From Streptomyces sp. NBC_01723 (GTDB taxonomy: Bacteria > Actinomycetota > Actinomycetes > Streptomycetales > Streptomycetaceae): a stretch of 64,000 nucleotides of DNA. The translations under genes were made by a program, and so were the position numbers. The number at the start of each line of letters is the position of its first letter. Position 1 is the first letter of the stretch. Positions 33,807 through 41,893 of this stretch are shown in pieces. Under the pieces are notes generated by a model. It saw nothing but the letters and a program-made list of their open reading frames with translations, did no database searches and was not told where the DNA came from. The stretch covers positions 186,001-250,000 of the forward strand of contig NZ_CP109171.1 in NCBI RefSeq assembly GCF_036246005.1. Reading direction: 5' to 3'.

Positions 33807-34795
33807 GGGGCACTTCTTCCACGATCTTGCGGCACCAAGCCCGAGCAGATGACGTTCCCGCCTGCTGCCTGATCGGTGTTGGTCTCTCCGTGGCCGTGCT
33901 TCGTCGCGAACACCCATCGGTTGCCCGCCAGCGCGTCGTTCTCCTCGGGCAGCGGGCCGCGTCCGTGTACGCGGGTGAAGTCGAAGGGCGTACGGACCGA
34001 TGCCGACCAGCCCTTGCCCTCCAGGTTGCCGGCGGAGTCGGGGCGCGGTTCGCGGCTGAACAGCTCCAGCAGGTCGATGCCCAGCTGGTGGTGCGTCGAG
34101 GTGTAGAGCGGGCTGTCGCGGTAGGCCATCAGGTCCTTCTCCAGCTTGACCTCGTAGGCCAGCGCGCTGCCTGCCGCGCTCAGGCGGTCGACCGTGTCGA
34201 CCAGGTAGGTCTCGGCCGCGTTGGGGAGGTAGAACAGCAGCCCCTCGGCGAGCCAGACGGCGGGTGCCGCGGCGTCGAAGCCCGCGTCCGTCAGCGCACC
34301 GGCCCAGTCGTCGCGCAGGTCGACCGAGAGGGGTACGCGTGTCGTCCCCGGTGCCGCCGGCAGGTCGCCGAGCACCTGGTGCTTGAACTCCAGGACGCCT
34401 CTCCGGTCGATTTCGAAGACCACGCAGCCGGGTGGCCATGCGAGCCGGAAGGCGCGCGAGTCCAGCCCCGCGCCGAGGATCACGACTTGCCGGGCACCGC
34501 CCTCCCGCACCGAGTGGAGGAGGAAGTCGTCCAGTACGCGGGTCCGCAGTCCGAAGTACCGTGCGAAGCGCCCCCACAGCGGGTCCGCGTCCCCGTCCGG
34601 GGCCTGTTCCAGGCGGACCGGCCAGCGGGCGGAGGCCGGTGCGGCGAGCACGAAGTGCTCCGCGTGGATGTCCTGGGCCAGGCTGTCGGCCCGGTGGGTC
34701 TCGATCGCCCGGGCCGCGGCGACCAGGAGGGCCGTCAGGCCGACTCCTCCTTCCACGCCCTCCACGCCGGTGTTGTGCCGTGCCGTCTCGGTCAT
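33803..34795 (-). CDS. SAM-dependent methyltransferase, leucine-carboxyl-methyltransferase-like
   Basis: 330 residues of the Ppm1/LCMT-like (TIGR00027-type) actinobacterial methyltransferases: RVLDDFLLHSVREGGARQVV, then ILGAGLDSRAFRLAWPPGCV (SAM-binding motif with DSRA), EIDRRGVLEFK, and AVWLAEGLLFYL. Related enzymes methylate carboxyl or hydroxyl groups, including in polyketide pathways. It overlaps the acyl-CoA dehydrogenase by 4 bases and follows the alcohol dehydrogenase by 21 bases. In the operon a carboxyl O-methylation of a furoate made by the aldehyde dehydrogenase is an attractive but untested role. Confidence 0.85.
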   Translation of the reverse strand: MTETARHNTGVEGVEGGVGLTALLVAAARAIETHRADSLAQDIHAEHFVLAAPASARWPVRLEQAPDGDADPLWGRFARYFGLRTRVLDDFLLHSVREGGARQVVILGAGLDSRAFRLAWPPGCVVFEIDRRGVLEFKHQVLGDLPAAPGTTRVPLSVDLRDDWAGALTDAGFDAAAPAVWLAEGLLFYLPNAAETYLVDTVDRLSAAGSALAYEVKLEKDLMAYRDSPLYTSTHHQLGIDLLELFSREPRPDSAGNLEGKGWSASVRTPFDFTRVHGRGPLPEENDALAGNRWVFATKHGHGETNTDQAAGGNVICSGLVPQDRGRSAP

Positions 34796-34816
34796 GCGTC
34801 ATGTCCCCTGGTTGGC

Positions 34817-35905
34817 TTACGGGATGAGTACGGGTTTGACGACGCGGCCCGCGTCGCAGTCCTGCTCGGCCCGGTTGATGTCGGCGAGCGGGTAGGTGCG
34901 GATCAGCTGGTCGAAGGGAAAGCGTCCGGCCTGCCACAGGGCGGTCAGCCGCGGGATCAGCAGGCCGGGTACGGCGTCGCCCTCGCAGATGTGGGAGATC
35001 CTGCGGCCTCGGTCGAGTGCCCCTGGGTCGAGCGGCAAGGTGTCGTGGAGGCGTGCGACCAGGCCGAGGTGGCCGGTGGGGCGCAGGGAGCGGAGGGCGT
35101 CGTTGATCAGCTCGGCCGATCCCGTGGTGTCCAGGGCGTACGCGGCTCCGCCGCCGATCAGCCGTCGGATGCGGTCGGGCAGGGCGGTCGACGCGGCAAG
35201 CAGGGGTGTGGCGTGGAGTCGCTCGGCGAGGGCCAGCCGCTCCGGGTGCCGGTCGACGGCCACGGTCGTCGCGCCGACCGCGCCGGCCGCCATCACCGCT
35301 GCCAGGCCCACGGCTCCCGCGCCGAGGACCACGAGGGTGTCGCCTGGGCCGACGGCGAAGGAGTTGAGGACCGCGCCGGCGCCGGTGAGGAATCCGCAGC
35401 CGAGGGGTCCGAGCAGTTCGAGGGGCAGCGCGGGATCGACCCGCACGGCGTTGCGGGCCGGGACCACCGCGTACTCGGCGAAGGAGGACTGGCCGAACCA
35501 TCGAGGGGCCAGGACGGTGCCGGTGGCATCGGTGAACCGCTCGGCGTGCTCCTCGCGTCCGCCGAAGAGGTTGAGCGTGGCGAACGAGTCGCAGTGGGCG
35601 GGGGCTGCGCCGAGGCAGTTCCGGCAGTGTCCGCAGGAGTCGAAGCTCAGCACGACGTGGTCGCCGGTGCGCAGGCCGGTGACCGCGCCGCCGGTCTCCA
35701 CCACGACCCCCGCCCCCTCGTGGCCGAGCACCGCCGGCAGGGGTGAGCGGCCCGCCGAGTGCCGTACCGCGAGGTCGGTGCGGCACATCCCGCAGCCCGC
35801 GATCCTGACCAGGACCTCGTCCGCTCCCGGTCCGCCGTCCAGCATCACCTCCTCGACGGCGAACCGGGTCTCGTACGAGCGCAGTAGTGCCGCACGGAAC
35901 TTCAC
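34817..35905 (-). CDS. Zinc-dependent alcohol dehydrogenase (MDR family)
   Basis: 362 residues. Catalytic zinc ligands lie in GCGMCRTDLAVRHS and LGHEGAGVVVE; the structural-zinc cluster is SCGHCRNCLGAAPAHC with four cysteines; the nucleotide fold is VVLGAGAVGLAAVMAAG, ending in VAVDRHPE, where the Asp favours NAD+. It resembles aryl/allylic alcohol dehydrogenases. GTG 35905 overlaps the aldehyde dehydrogenase stop (GTGA), indicating coupled translation. In context it would oxidise a hydroxymethyl group, for example on the furan made by the MfnB homologue after dephosphorylation. Confidence 0.9.
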   Translation of the reverse strand: MKFRAALLRSYETRFAVEEVMLDGGPGADEVLVRIAGCGMCRTDLAVRHSAGRSPLPAVLGHEGAGVVVETGGAVTGLRTGDHVVLSFDSCGHCRNCLGAAPAHCDSFATLNLFGGREEHAERFTDATGTVLAPRWFGQSSFAEYAVVPARNAVRVDPALPLELLGPLGCGFLTGAGAVLNSFAVGPGDTLVVLGAGAVGLAAVMAAGAVGATTVAVDRHPERLALAERLHATPLLAASTALPDRIRRLIGGGAAYALDTTGSAELINDALRSLRPTGHLGLVARLHDTLPLDPGALDRGRRISHICEGDAVPGLLIPRLTALWQAGRFPFDQLIRTYPLADINRAEQDCDAGRVVKPVLIP

Positions 35906-37308
35906 GAGCCCTCCTGCGGGCGGTGCACGACGAACGGCCTGAGGTTCCCGTGGAGACCCCACGGTCCGCCCGCGACGCCGACGCCGCTGTCCTTGACGCC
36001 GGCGAAGGGCTGGGCGAGGGACAGCTCGGCATGGTGGTTGATCCATGCGGTCCCGCACTCCAGTCGTTCGGCCACGGCCTCGGCCCGGTCGAGGTCGGTC
36101 CCCCACACCGAGCCGCCGAGCCCGAATCGGGTGCCGTTGGCGGCCTCGACGGCTTCGTCGAGGCTCTCGTACGGCAGGACCGGCAGGACGGGGCCGAACT
36201 GCTCCTCGGTCACCACCGGGCTGTCGGCCGGTGCGTCGGCCAGGATCGTCGGGGCGAAGAAGTATCCCGGCCGGTCCAGGCGGTGGCCGCCGGCCGCGGC
36301 TCGGGCGCCGCCCGCCAGGGCGCGGGCCGTGTAGCCCTCGACGCGGGCCAGTTGCGGGGCGTTGTTGAGGGGCCCGAGCTGTGAGGCCGGATCGAGCCCG
36401 GGGCCGACGACGGCGGTCTCAGCCCGGTGCGCGAGGGCCTCGACCACCAGGGAGTGGATGCGGGCCGGGGCGTAGACGCGCTTGACCGCCATGCAGACCT
36501 GCCCGCAGTTGCGGAAGGCCGCCCAGAACAGGCGGTCCGCGATCTTCTCCACATCGACGTCCTCCAGCAGTACGGCGGCGTCGTTGCCGCCGAGTTCCAG
36601 GGTGACGCGGGCCAGTGAGGCCGCCGCTTGTCGGGCGACGGCCCGTCCGGTGGGGACCGATCCGGTGAAGGTCACGTGGCGGATGCCCGGGTGCGCGGCG
36701 AGACGGGCTCCGAGGGGCTCGCGCCCGGTGACGACGGTCAGTACGTCCTCGGGCAGGGCGGCGGAGACGACGGACCCCAGCAGGCGGGTGGCGAGGGGCG
36801 TGTACGGGGAGGGCTTGAGCACCACCGTGTTGCCCGCGGCGAGCGCCGGAGCGAACTTGGCCGACGCGAGTTGCAGGGGAAAGTTCCACGGGACGATCGC
36901 GGCGACCGGGCCGAGCGGTCGCCAGCGCAGCTCGCCGCGTACCGGCCGGTCGTCCGTGATCGGCTGCGTCTCGATGGCCGGCTCGGCGAAGTGGCGCAGC
37001 CGGGCGGCCGTGCGGGCGACCTCCGCGTGGGACTCGGTCAACGGCTTGCCCTGTTCGCGGGTCAGCAGCGTGGCGAGATCGCTCCCGGCCGCCTCCACGG
37101 CGTCGGCGGCCGCGAGGAGCGCGGTCGTACGGGCTGCGGGATCGGCCCGCCAGCCGCGCCAGGCCGTGTGGGCCCGGTCGACGACGTCGTCCAGTTCCGC
37201 GGCCTGCCGGTCAGGGGCCTCGTCGAAGGGCTCGCCCGTCGCCGGGTCGACGACGGCGAAGTACCCGCTCCGGGTCCCGGACCCGTGGCCTCGGGGTCCT
37301 GTCGCCAT
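35902..37308 (-). CDS. Aldehyde dehydrogenase
   Basis: 468 residues with the complete ALDH signature: PWNFPLQLASAKFAPALAAG, VTFTGSVPTGRAV, catalytic-base TLELGGNDAAVLLEDVD and catalytic Cys in FRNCGQVCMAVKRVYAPA. It is NAD(P)-dependent and cytoplasmic. The gene begins 8 bases after the MfnB-like stop and overlaps the alcohol dehydrogenase start. The obvious pathway substrate is the 2-furaldehyde group of the MfnB product, giving a furoic acid; this is inference from gene order. Confidence 0.92.
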   Translation of the reverse strand: MATGPRGHGSGTRSGYFAVVDPATGEPFDEAPDRQAAELDDVVDRAHTAWRGWRADPAARTTALLAAADAVEAAGSDLATLLTREQGKPLTESHAEVARTAARLRHFAEPAIETQPITDDRPVRGELRWRPLGPVAAIVPWNFPLQLASAKFAPALAAGNTVVLKPSPYTPLATRLLGSVVSAALPEDVLTVVTGREPLGARLAAHPGIRHVTFTGSVPTGRAVARQAAASLARVTLELGGNDAAVLLEDVDVEKIADRLFWAAFRNCGQVCMAVKRVYAPARIHSLVVEALAHRAETAVVGPGLDPASQLGPLNNAPQLARVEGYTARALAGGARAAAGGHRLDRPGYFFAPTILADAPADSPVVTEEQFGPVLPVLPYESLDEAVEAANGTRFGLGGSVWGTDLDRAEAVAERLECGTAWINHHAELSLAQPFAGVKDSGVGVAGGPWGLHGNLRPFVVHRPQEGS

Positions 37309-37316
37309 GGCGGCGG

Positions 37317-38072
37317 TCAACTCGCCGCGCTGACGGTGGCCGTGTGCTCCGGGGCGTGCCGGTCCATCTCCTCCCGGAAGGCCGCCACCAGGTGCGGCCG
37401 GATCCGGCCGCCGGTGCGGTCGCCGCCCTCGCAGACCGCACCGCGCACGCCGACGATGTCCGTGCCGATGCGAGCCAGGTCGCTCAGGTCGCCGGCCCTG
37501 ACGCTGCCCGCGAGCGCGGCGAGGAGACCGGCCTCGTGGGCGAGTCGGACGAACTGCCCGCAGACGTCGGGCGGAAGGTGGTCGAAGAGCCGTGTCCCGT
37601 CCTTGATCGCGGTGTCGAGCATGGCGGCGTCGGAACCGGAACGGCGGGCGATGTCGGGCAGGGCGAGCGGATTGACACAGCCGATCCGATGGGCGTCGGC
37701 GTAGCCCGAGGCGACGACGAAGGCGTCCGGCCGGTGGTCCTTCACCGCTCGGACGACCCCCTGCATGACATCGACGGCCTGCTCGGGCGTCGTGCACCCG
37801 TAGAGGCCGACCTTGATGTAGGTGGCGCCGGAGACCACCGCGCCGAGCGCGGCCTGGGCGACCGTACCGGGCTTGTACGGCACGTCGCCCACGGTGGCGG
37901 AGAGCGGCTTGTCCGCCGGGACCGCGGCGCGGATGTCCCTGATGACCCAGGGGAAGTTCGCGCCGAGCGAACCCTCGTCGGGCTTCTTGACGTCGACGAT
38001 GTCGAGGTGTTCGGCGGCCTTGGCGCAGTCGAGGGCCTCCTCGACACCGTCCGGAGAGATGAGAAGCAGCAA
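37317..38072 (-). CDS. mfnB: (5-formylfuran-3-yl)methyl phosphate synthase, MfnB family
   Basis: 251 residues; nearly the entire length matches the MfnB/DUF556 aldolase-like family, which in methanogens condenses two glyceraldehyde-3-phosphates to 4-(hydroxymethyl)-2-furaldehyde phosphate, the furan of methanofuran. Diagnostic stretches are [20 protein letters not shown] (Schiff-base Lys region, residues 23-42), [25 protein letters not shown] and [13 protein letters not shown]. The start is TTG 38072, preceded by GGAAGGA and matching the usual MLLLISPD. It is first in a five-gene operon with dehydrogenases and a methyltransferase; no other methanofuran gene is present, so a secondary metabolite or redox cofactor containing furan is likely. 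Confidence 0.9.
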   Translation of the reverse strand: MLLLISPDGVEEALDCAKAAEHLDIVDVKKPDEGSLGANFPWVIRDIRAAVPADKPLSATVGDVPYKPGTVAQAALGAVVSGATYIKVGLYGCTTPEQAVDVMQGVVRAVKDHRPDAFVVASGYADAHRIGCVNPLALPDIARRSGSDAAMLDTAIKDGTRLFDHLPPDVCGQFVRLAHEAGLLAALAGSVRAGDLSDLARIGTDIVGVRGAVCEGGDRTGGRIRPHLVAAFREEMDRHAPEHTATVSAAS

Positions 38073-38279
38073 GGTGGAATCCTTCCCTCGCGTGTTCGCC
38101 TGCCGAGGCAGGTGTGCGGATTCGCCCGGTCGCGTGCGGTCCGCACATCATTTCCGCGGGCGACGAGCCCTCGGCAGGGCGCGCGCAGGGACGACTGGGG
38201 CGTTGCGGCGGGTCCCCCACGCCCGGCGCAATGCGCCGTCCGCCGCGCACTCGGCCGCGATGCGCACGACTCCCGTGAC
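38073..38279 (-). promoter_or_regulatory. Upstream region of the mfnB operon
   Basis: About 200 bases separate the TTG start from the broken secreted-protein gene. The ribosome site GGAAGGA lies at about 38079-38085. CTGCCGAGGCAG (38101-38112) is a self-complementary 12-mer that could be an operator. No promoter hexamers stand out. Confidence 0.35.
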
Positions 38280-38805
38280 CCGATGCCGGCGACGGCTCCG
38301 CCGCCGACCATTCGGCGAACCCCACCTCCCTGCACGACGTGTACTTCCGGGTCGGCGGCGCGGCCGTCGGCAAGGCGACCACCAGCCTGGTCGTCAACAG
38401 CGACGACGTCATCGGCGACCACATGTGGATCTGGCGCGGCGACCACGGCAGCGGCATCGGCCGGAACACGAGCACCGCCGACACCGGACTCGTCGTCAAC
38501 GGTGCGACCCGCCGAACCAGGCCGCCTGGATGAACGGCTCCACGCAGGGCTACGCCGCCTACAACGTCGCCGGCTCCGTTACCAGCCATCAGGCCTACGG
38601 CCTCGGCAGCTACTGCTTCTTCAACGTCAATCCGCAAGTCACCGCAGAGCACGCCTTCGAGGTCCCCAACAACCCGAACGTTCGCTTCCGGAACATGGTG
38701 ACCGTCTCCCTCGGCGGCACCGGAACGATCCGGCATGTCATCAACGACCGGGGCGGGCCCTCCAGCTCGTCCACCAATGTGGCCAATCTGGTGAACCACC
38801 CCTGA
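38280..38805 (+). pseudogene. C-terminal remnant of a secreted beta-helix-type protein
   Basis: One frame reads SLHDVYFRVGGAAVGKATTS, then DDVIGDHMWIWRGDHGSGIG, up to about 38503. A different frame then continues NQAAWMNGSTQGYAAYNVAG through VRFRNMVTVSLGGTGTIRHV to the stop at 38805. Proteins with this C-terminus in Streptomyces are large secreted pectin-lyase-fold enzymes (GH55/GH87-like; some labelled adenylyl cyclase), with about 35-40 residues between the two parts. So the 5' portion is lost and an internal out-of-phase deletion has occurred. The family assignment is from memory. Confidence 0.6.
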
Positions 38806-38865
38806 GGCATCGGACGCCGGGGCCTCGGCCGGCCCAGTGGTCCGACGGGACGGTGAGGCCCTTTT

Positions 38866-38947
38866 TGACAGGCGCTTGACAAATACGTCACGCGTTGCCA
38901 GCCTGCATAGGAATCGCAATTCCTCGCAACTTTCCACGTGCCACCCG
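38866..38947 (+). promoter_or_regulatory. Candidate promoter region for PQQ-dehydrogenase operon
   Basis: Two TTGACA hexamers occur about 12 bases apart (38867-38872 and 38877-38882: TTTTTGACAGG and GCTTGACAAATA), followed by the short inverted repeat GGAAT-CGCA-ATTCC. This is the only plausible promoter between the remnant and the start at 39047. Confidence 0.35.
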
Positions 38948-39046
38948 CAATCACTGCACATTGCACGCAGTGCTCGGACGGCAATACGCGCATCCGGCGC
39001 GCGCCTTGCCTGACAACCCCCATGACGTCAGGAAGGAACCACCAGC

Positions 39047-41890
39047 ATGTCCCAGCGTCCTCGCCCGAGACGCGGAACGATCACCGCGCTCGCCCTCCTG
39101 GTGGCCGCTGCGGCCGCGGTGGGCCCTCCGCCCGCTTCCGCGGCCCAGGCTGCCGACATCCCCGCGTCCGACTACCAGCAGGTGCAAATGGCGACCGGTG
39201 CGGCGGAGTTGGGCGAGCCCATGTCGCTCACCGTGCTGCCCGACCGGTCCGTCCTGCACACCTCCCGCGACGGCACCATCCGCCGAACCGACGCCGCCGG
39301 CAATACGAAGCAGGCGGCGAAACTGGACGTCTACACGCACGACGAGGAGGGTCTGCAGGGCATCGCCGTGGACCCGGACTTCTCCGTGAACCGCTACGTC
39401 TACGTGTACTACTCCCCCAAGCTCAACACCCCCGCGGGCGACGCCCCGGTCACGGGCAGCGCCGCCGACTTCGAGGCGTGGAAGGGGCACCTCAACCTCT
39501 CGCGGTTCACGCTCAAGGCCGACGGCACCCTCGACACCGCTGCCGAGAAGGTGATCCTGGAGGTCCCCAACGACCGCGGCCAGTGCTGCCACGTCGGCGG
39601 CGACATCGACTTCGACGCGGCCGGCAACCTCTACCTGACCACGGGCGACGACACCAACCCGTTCGACTCGGCCGGATACGCCCCGATCGACGAACGCGGC
39701 GACCGCAACCCCCAGTTCGACGCACAGCGCAGCTCCGGCTCCACCAACGATCTGCGCGGCAAGCTGCTGCGGATCAAGCCGACCGCCGACGGCGGCTACA
39801 CCGTGCCCGCCGGCAACCTCTTCGCACCCGGCACCGCGAGGACACGGCCCGAGATCTACGCCATGGGCTTCCGCAACCCCTTCCGGATGTCCGTCGACCG
39901 TCCCACGGGAATCGTCTACCTGGGCGACTACGGCCCCGACGCCGGCGGCACCGCCTCGGACCGCGGCCCAGGCGGCCAGGTGGAGTTCAACCGCATCACC
40001 GGACCGGGCAACTACGGCTGGCCCTACTGCACGGGCACGAACACGGCCGTGGAGTCGTACAACGAGTACACCTTCCCGAACGGCCCCTCCGGCACTAAGT
40101 ACGACTGCGGCGGCGGACCCGCCAACAACTCCTTCCGCAATACCGGTCAGGCCAAGCTGCCCCCCGCGAAGCCGAGCTGGATCAAGTACGGACTGGAAGG
40201 CTCCCCGCCCGAGTTCGGCGGCGGATCCGAGTCCCCCATGGGCGGCGAGGTCTACCGCTACGACCCCGCCCTGGACTCCTCCGTGAAGTTCCCGCAGGCA
40301 CTGGACGGCCGCTACTTCGCGACGGAGTTCGGACGTCAGTGGATCAAGTCCGTCGAGGTCACCGGCAACGGCGGCTACGGAGCGATCGAGGACTTCCCGT
40401 GGAACGGGACGCAGGTCATGGACTCCGACTTCGGCCCCGACGGCGCGCTGTACGTCCTGGACTACGGCACCGGCAGCAACAACCAAGCGCTGTACCGCAT
40501 CGAGTACCTGGCCGGCAGCAACCGCAACCCGGTGGCCAAAGCCTCCGCCGACCGGACCTCGGGCGGCCTGCCCCTCACCGTGAAGTTTTCCTCCCAGGGC
40601 AGCTCCGACCCCGAAGGCAAGCCGCTCACCTACTCGTGGGACTTCGGCGACGGCTCGACGTCCACTCAGGCCGATCCCAGCCACACCTACACCACCGAGG
40701 GGACCTACCGTCCCACCCTCACCGTCAAGGACACCGAGGGCCTCACCGGCACCGCCAGCCTCGTCGTGACGGCCGGCAACACCGCCCCGTCCGTCACACT
40801 CCAGCAGCCCCTCAACGGGCAGCTGTTCTCGTTCGGCGACACCATTCCCTTCCGAACACAGGTGAGTGATCCGGAAGACGGCAGCATCGACTGCTCCAAG
40901 GTCAAGGTCACCTATCTGCTCGGGCACGACAGCCACACCCACGCCATCACGTCCACGAACGGGTGCAGTGGTTCCCTCACGATCCCGGTCGACGGCGAGC
41001 ACGACAGCGCCGCCAACCTGTACGGCGTCCTGGACGCGGAGTACACCGACTCCGCGGGCCTGACCACCCACTCGCTGCGCACCCTGCAGCCCCGTCACCG
41101 TCAGGCCGAGCACTTCTCCGCCCAGTCGGGCGTCCAGGCCGCCGCCCATGGCAACGCGGAGGGTGGCAACACGGTCGGCTTCACCGACGACGGCGACTGG
41201 ATCTCCTTCAAGCCCTACGCGCTCGCGGGCGCTTCCGGCTTCTCCGCCCGGGTCTCCTCCGGTGGAGCGGGCGGCACCCTGGAGGTTCGTGCGGGGTCCC
41301 CGACCGGAACGCTGCTGGGCCGGGCGGCCGTGCCGGTGACCGGCGGGTGGGAGACCTTCACAGACGTCTCGGCACCGCTGTCCCAAGTGCCGCCGGACAG
41401 CACCGAGCTGTACCTCGTCTTCCGCGGACCGACCGGACAGGGCAACCTCTTCGACGTCGACGCCTTCACCTTCACCACCGGCGGGCCCACCACCAGGACG
41501 TGGGAAGCGGAGTCCTCCACCTCGTCATCAGGAGTGCAGCCGGCCGCGCACGCCGCGGCCAGCGGCGGCCAGACCCTCGGATACATCGACAGCGGGGACT
41601 GGGCCGGATACGACTCCGTGCCCACGGCGGGCGCCGCCTCGATCTCCGCGAGGGTCTCGTCGGCCGGGGCGGGAGGAACACTCCAGATCCGCTCCGGGTC
41701 GCAGAACGGCCCGCTGCTCGGCTCGGTGCCGGTCCCGGTGACGGGCGACTGGGAGACGTTCACCACCGTCAGCACGGCGCTCAACACGACGGGGACCGGC
41801 CCTCTCTTCCTGACGTTCACCGGCGGCAGCGGCTCCCTGTTCGACATCGACAGCCTGACGCTCACCGCGTCGACGCGAAAGGGGCGATGA
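39047..41890 (+). CDS. Secreted PQQ-type sugar dehydrogenase with PKD and two CBM6 modules
   Basis: 947 residues. Signal peptide (ALALLVAAAAAVGPPPASAA); beta-propeller of the soluble glucose/sorbosone dehydrogenase (GSDH) type, about residues 45-490 (EGLQGIAVDPDF, CCHVGGDIDFDAAGNLYLTT, GFRNPFRMSVDRPTGIVYLG, MDSDFGPDGALYVLDYG); PKD domain about 500-580 (TYSWDFGDGSTSTQADPSHT); two CBM6 beta-sandwiches (about 685-810 and 820-945) with GFTDDGDWI and GYIDSGDWAGY ligand loops. It should oxidise a sugar at the cell surface while bound to polysaccharide. The next gene starts 3 bases after its stop. Confidence 0.88.
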   Translation: MSQRPRPRRGTITALALLVAAAAAVGPPPASAAQAADIPASDYQQVQMATGAAELGEPMSLTVLPDRSVLHTSRDGTIRRTDAAGNTKQAAKLDVYTHDEEGLQGIAVDPDFSVNRYVYVYYSPKLNTPAGDAPVTGSAADFEAWKGHLNLSRFTLKADGTLDTAAEKVILEVPNDRGQCCHVGGDIDFDAAGNLYLTTGDDTNPFDSAGYAPIDERGDRNPQFDAQRSSGSTNDLRGKLLRIKPTADGGYTVPAGNLFAPGTARTRPEIYAMGFRNPFRMSVDRPTGIVYLGDYGPDAGGTASDRGPGGQVEFNRITGPGNYGWPYCTGTNTAVESYNEYTFPNGPSGTKYDCGGGPANNSFRNTGQAKLPPAKPSWIKYGLEGSPPEFGGGSESPMGGEVYRYDPALDSSVKFPQALDGRYFATEFGRQWIKSVEVTGNGGYGAIEDFPWNGTQVMDSDFGPDGALYVLDYGTGSNNQALYRIEYLAGSNRNPVAKASADRTSGGLPLTVKFSSQGSSDPEGKPLTYSWDFGDGSTSTQADPSHTYTTEGTYRPTLTVKDTEGLTGTASLVVTAGNTAPSVTLQQPLNGQLFSFGDTIPFRTQVSDPEDGSIDCSKVKVTYLLGHDSHTHAITSTNGCSGSLTIPVDGEHDSAANLYGVLDAEYTDSAGLTTHSLRTLQPRHRQAEHFSAQSGVQAAAHGNAEGGNTVGFTDDGDWISFKPYALAGASGFSARVSSGGAGGTLEVRAGSPTGTLLGRAAVPVTGGWETFTDVSAPLSQVPPDSTELYLVFRGPTGQGNLFDVDAFTFTTGGPTTRTWEAESSTSSSGVQPAAHAAASGGQTLGYIDSGDWAGYDSVPTAGAASISARVSSAGAGGTLQIRSGSQNGPLLGSVPVPVTGDWETFTTVSTALNTTGTGPLFLTFTGGSGSLFDIDSLTLTASTRKGR

Positions 41891-41893
41891 ACC

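Noticed and set aside
32613..36032. Single 1139-codon frame reading through acyl-CoA dehydrogenase and neighbours
   Set aside because: Only its last 397 codons (from ATG 33806) match a real protein; the rest is antiphase to the methyltransferase and alcohol dehydrogenase genes.
38951..41386. 811-codon minus-strand frame over the sugar dehydrogenase
   Set aside because: Shadow frame; the plus strand carries the GSDH, PKD and CBM6 domains.
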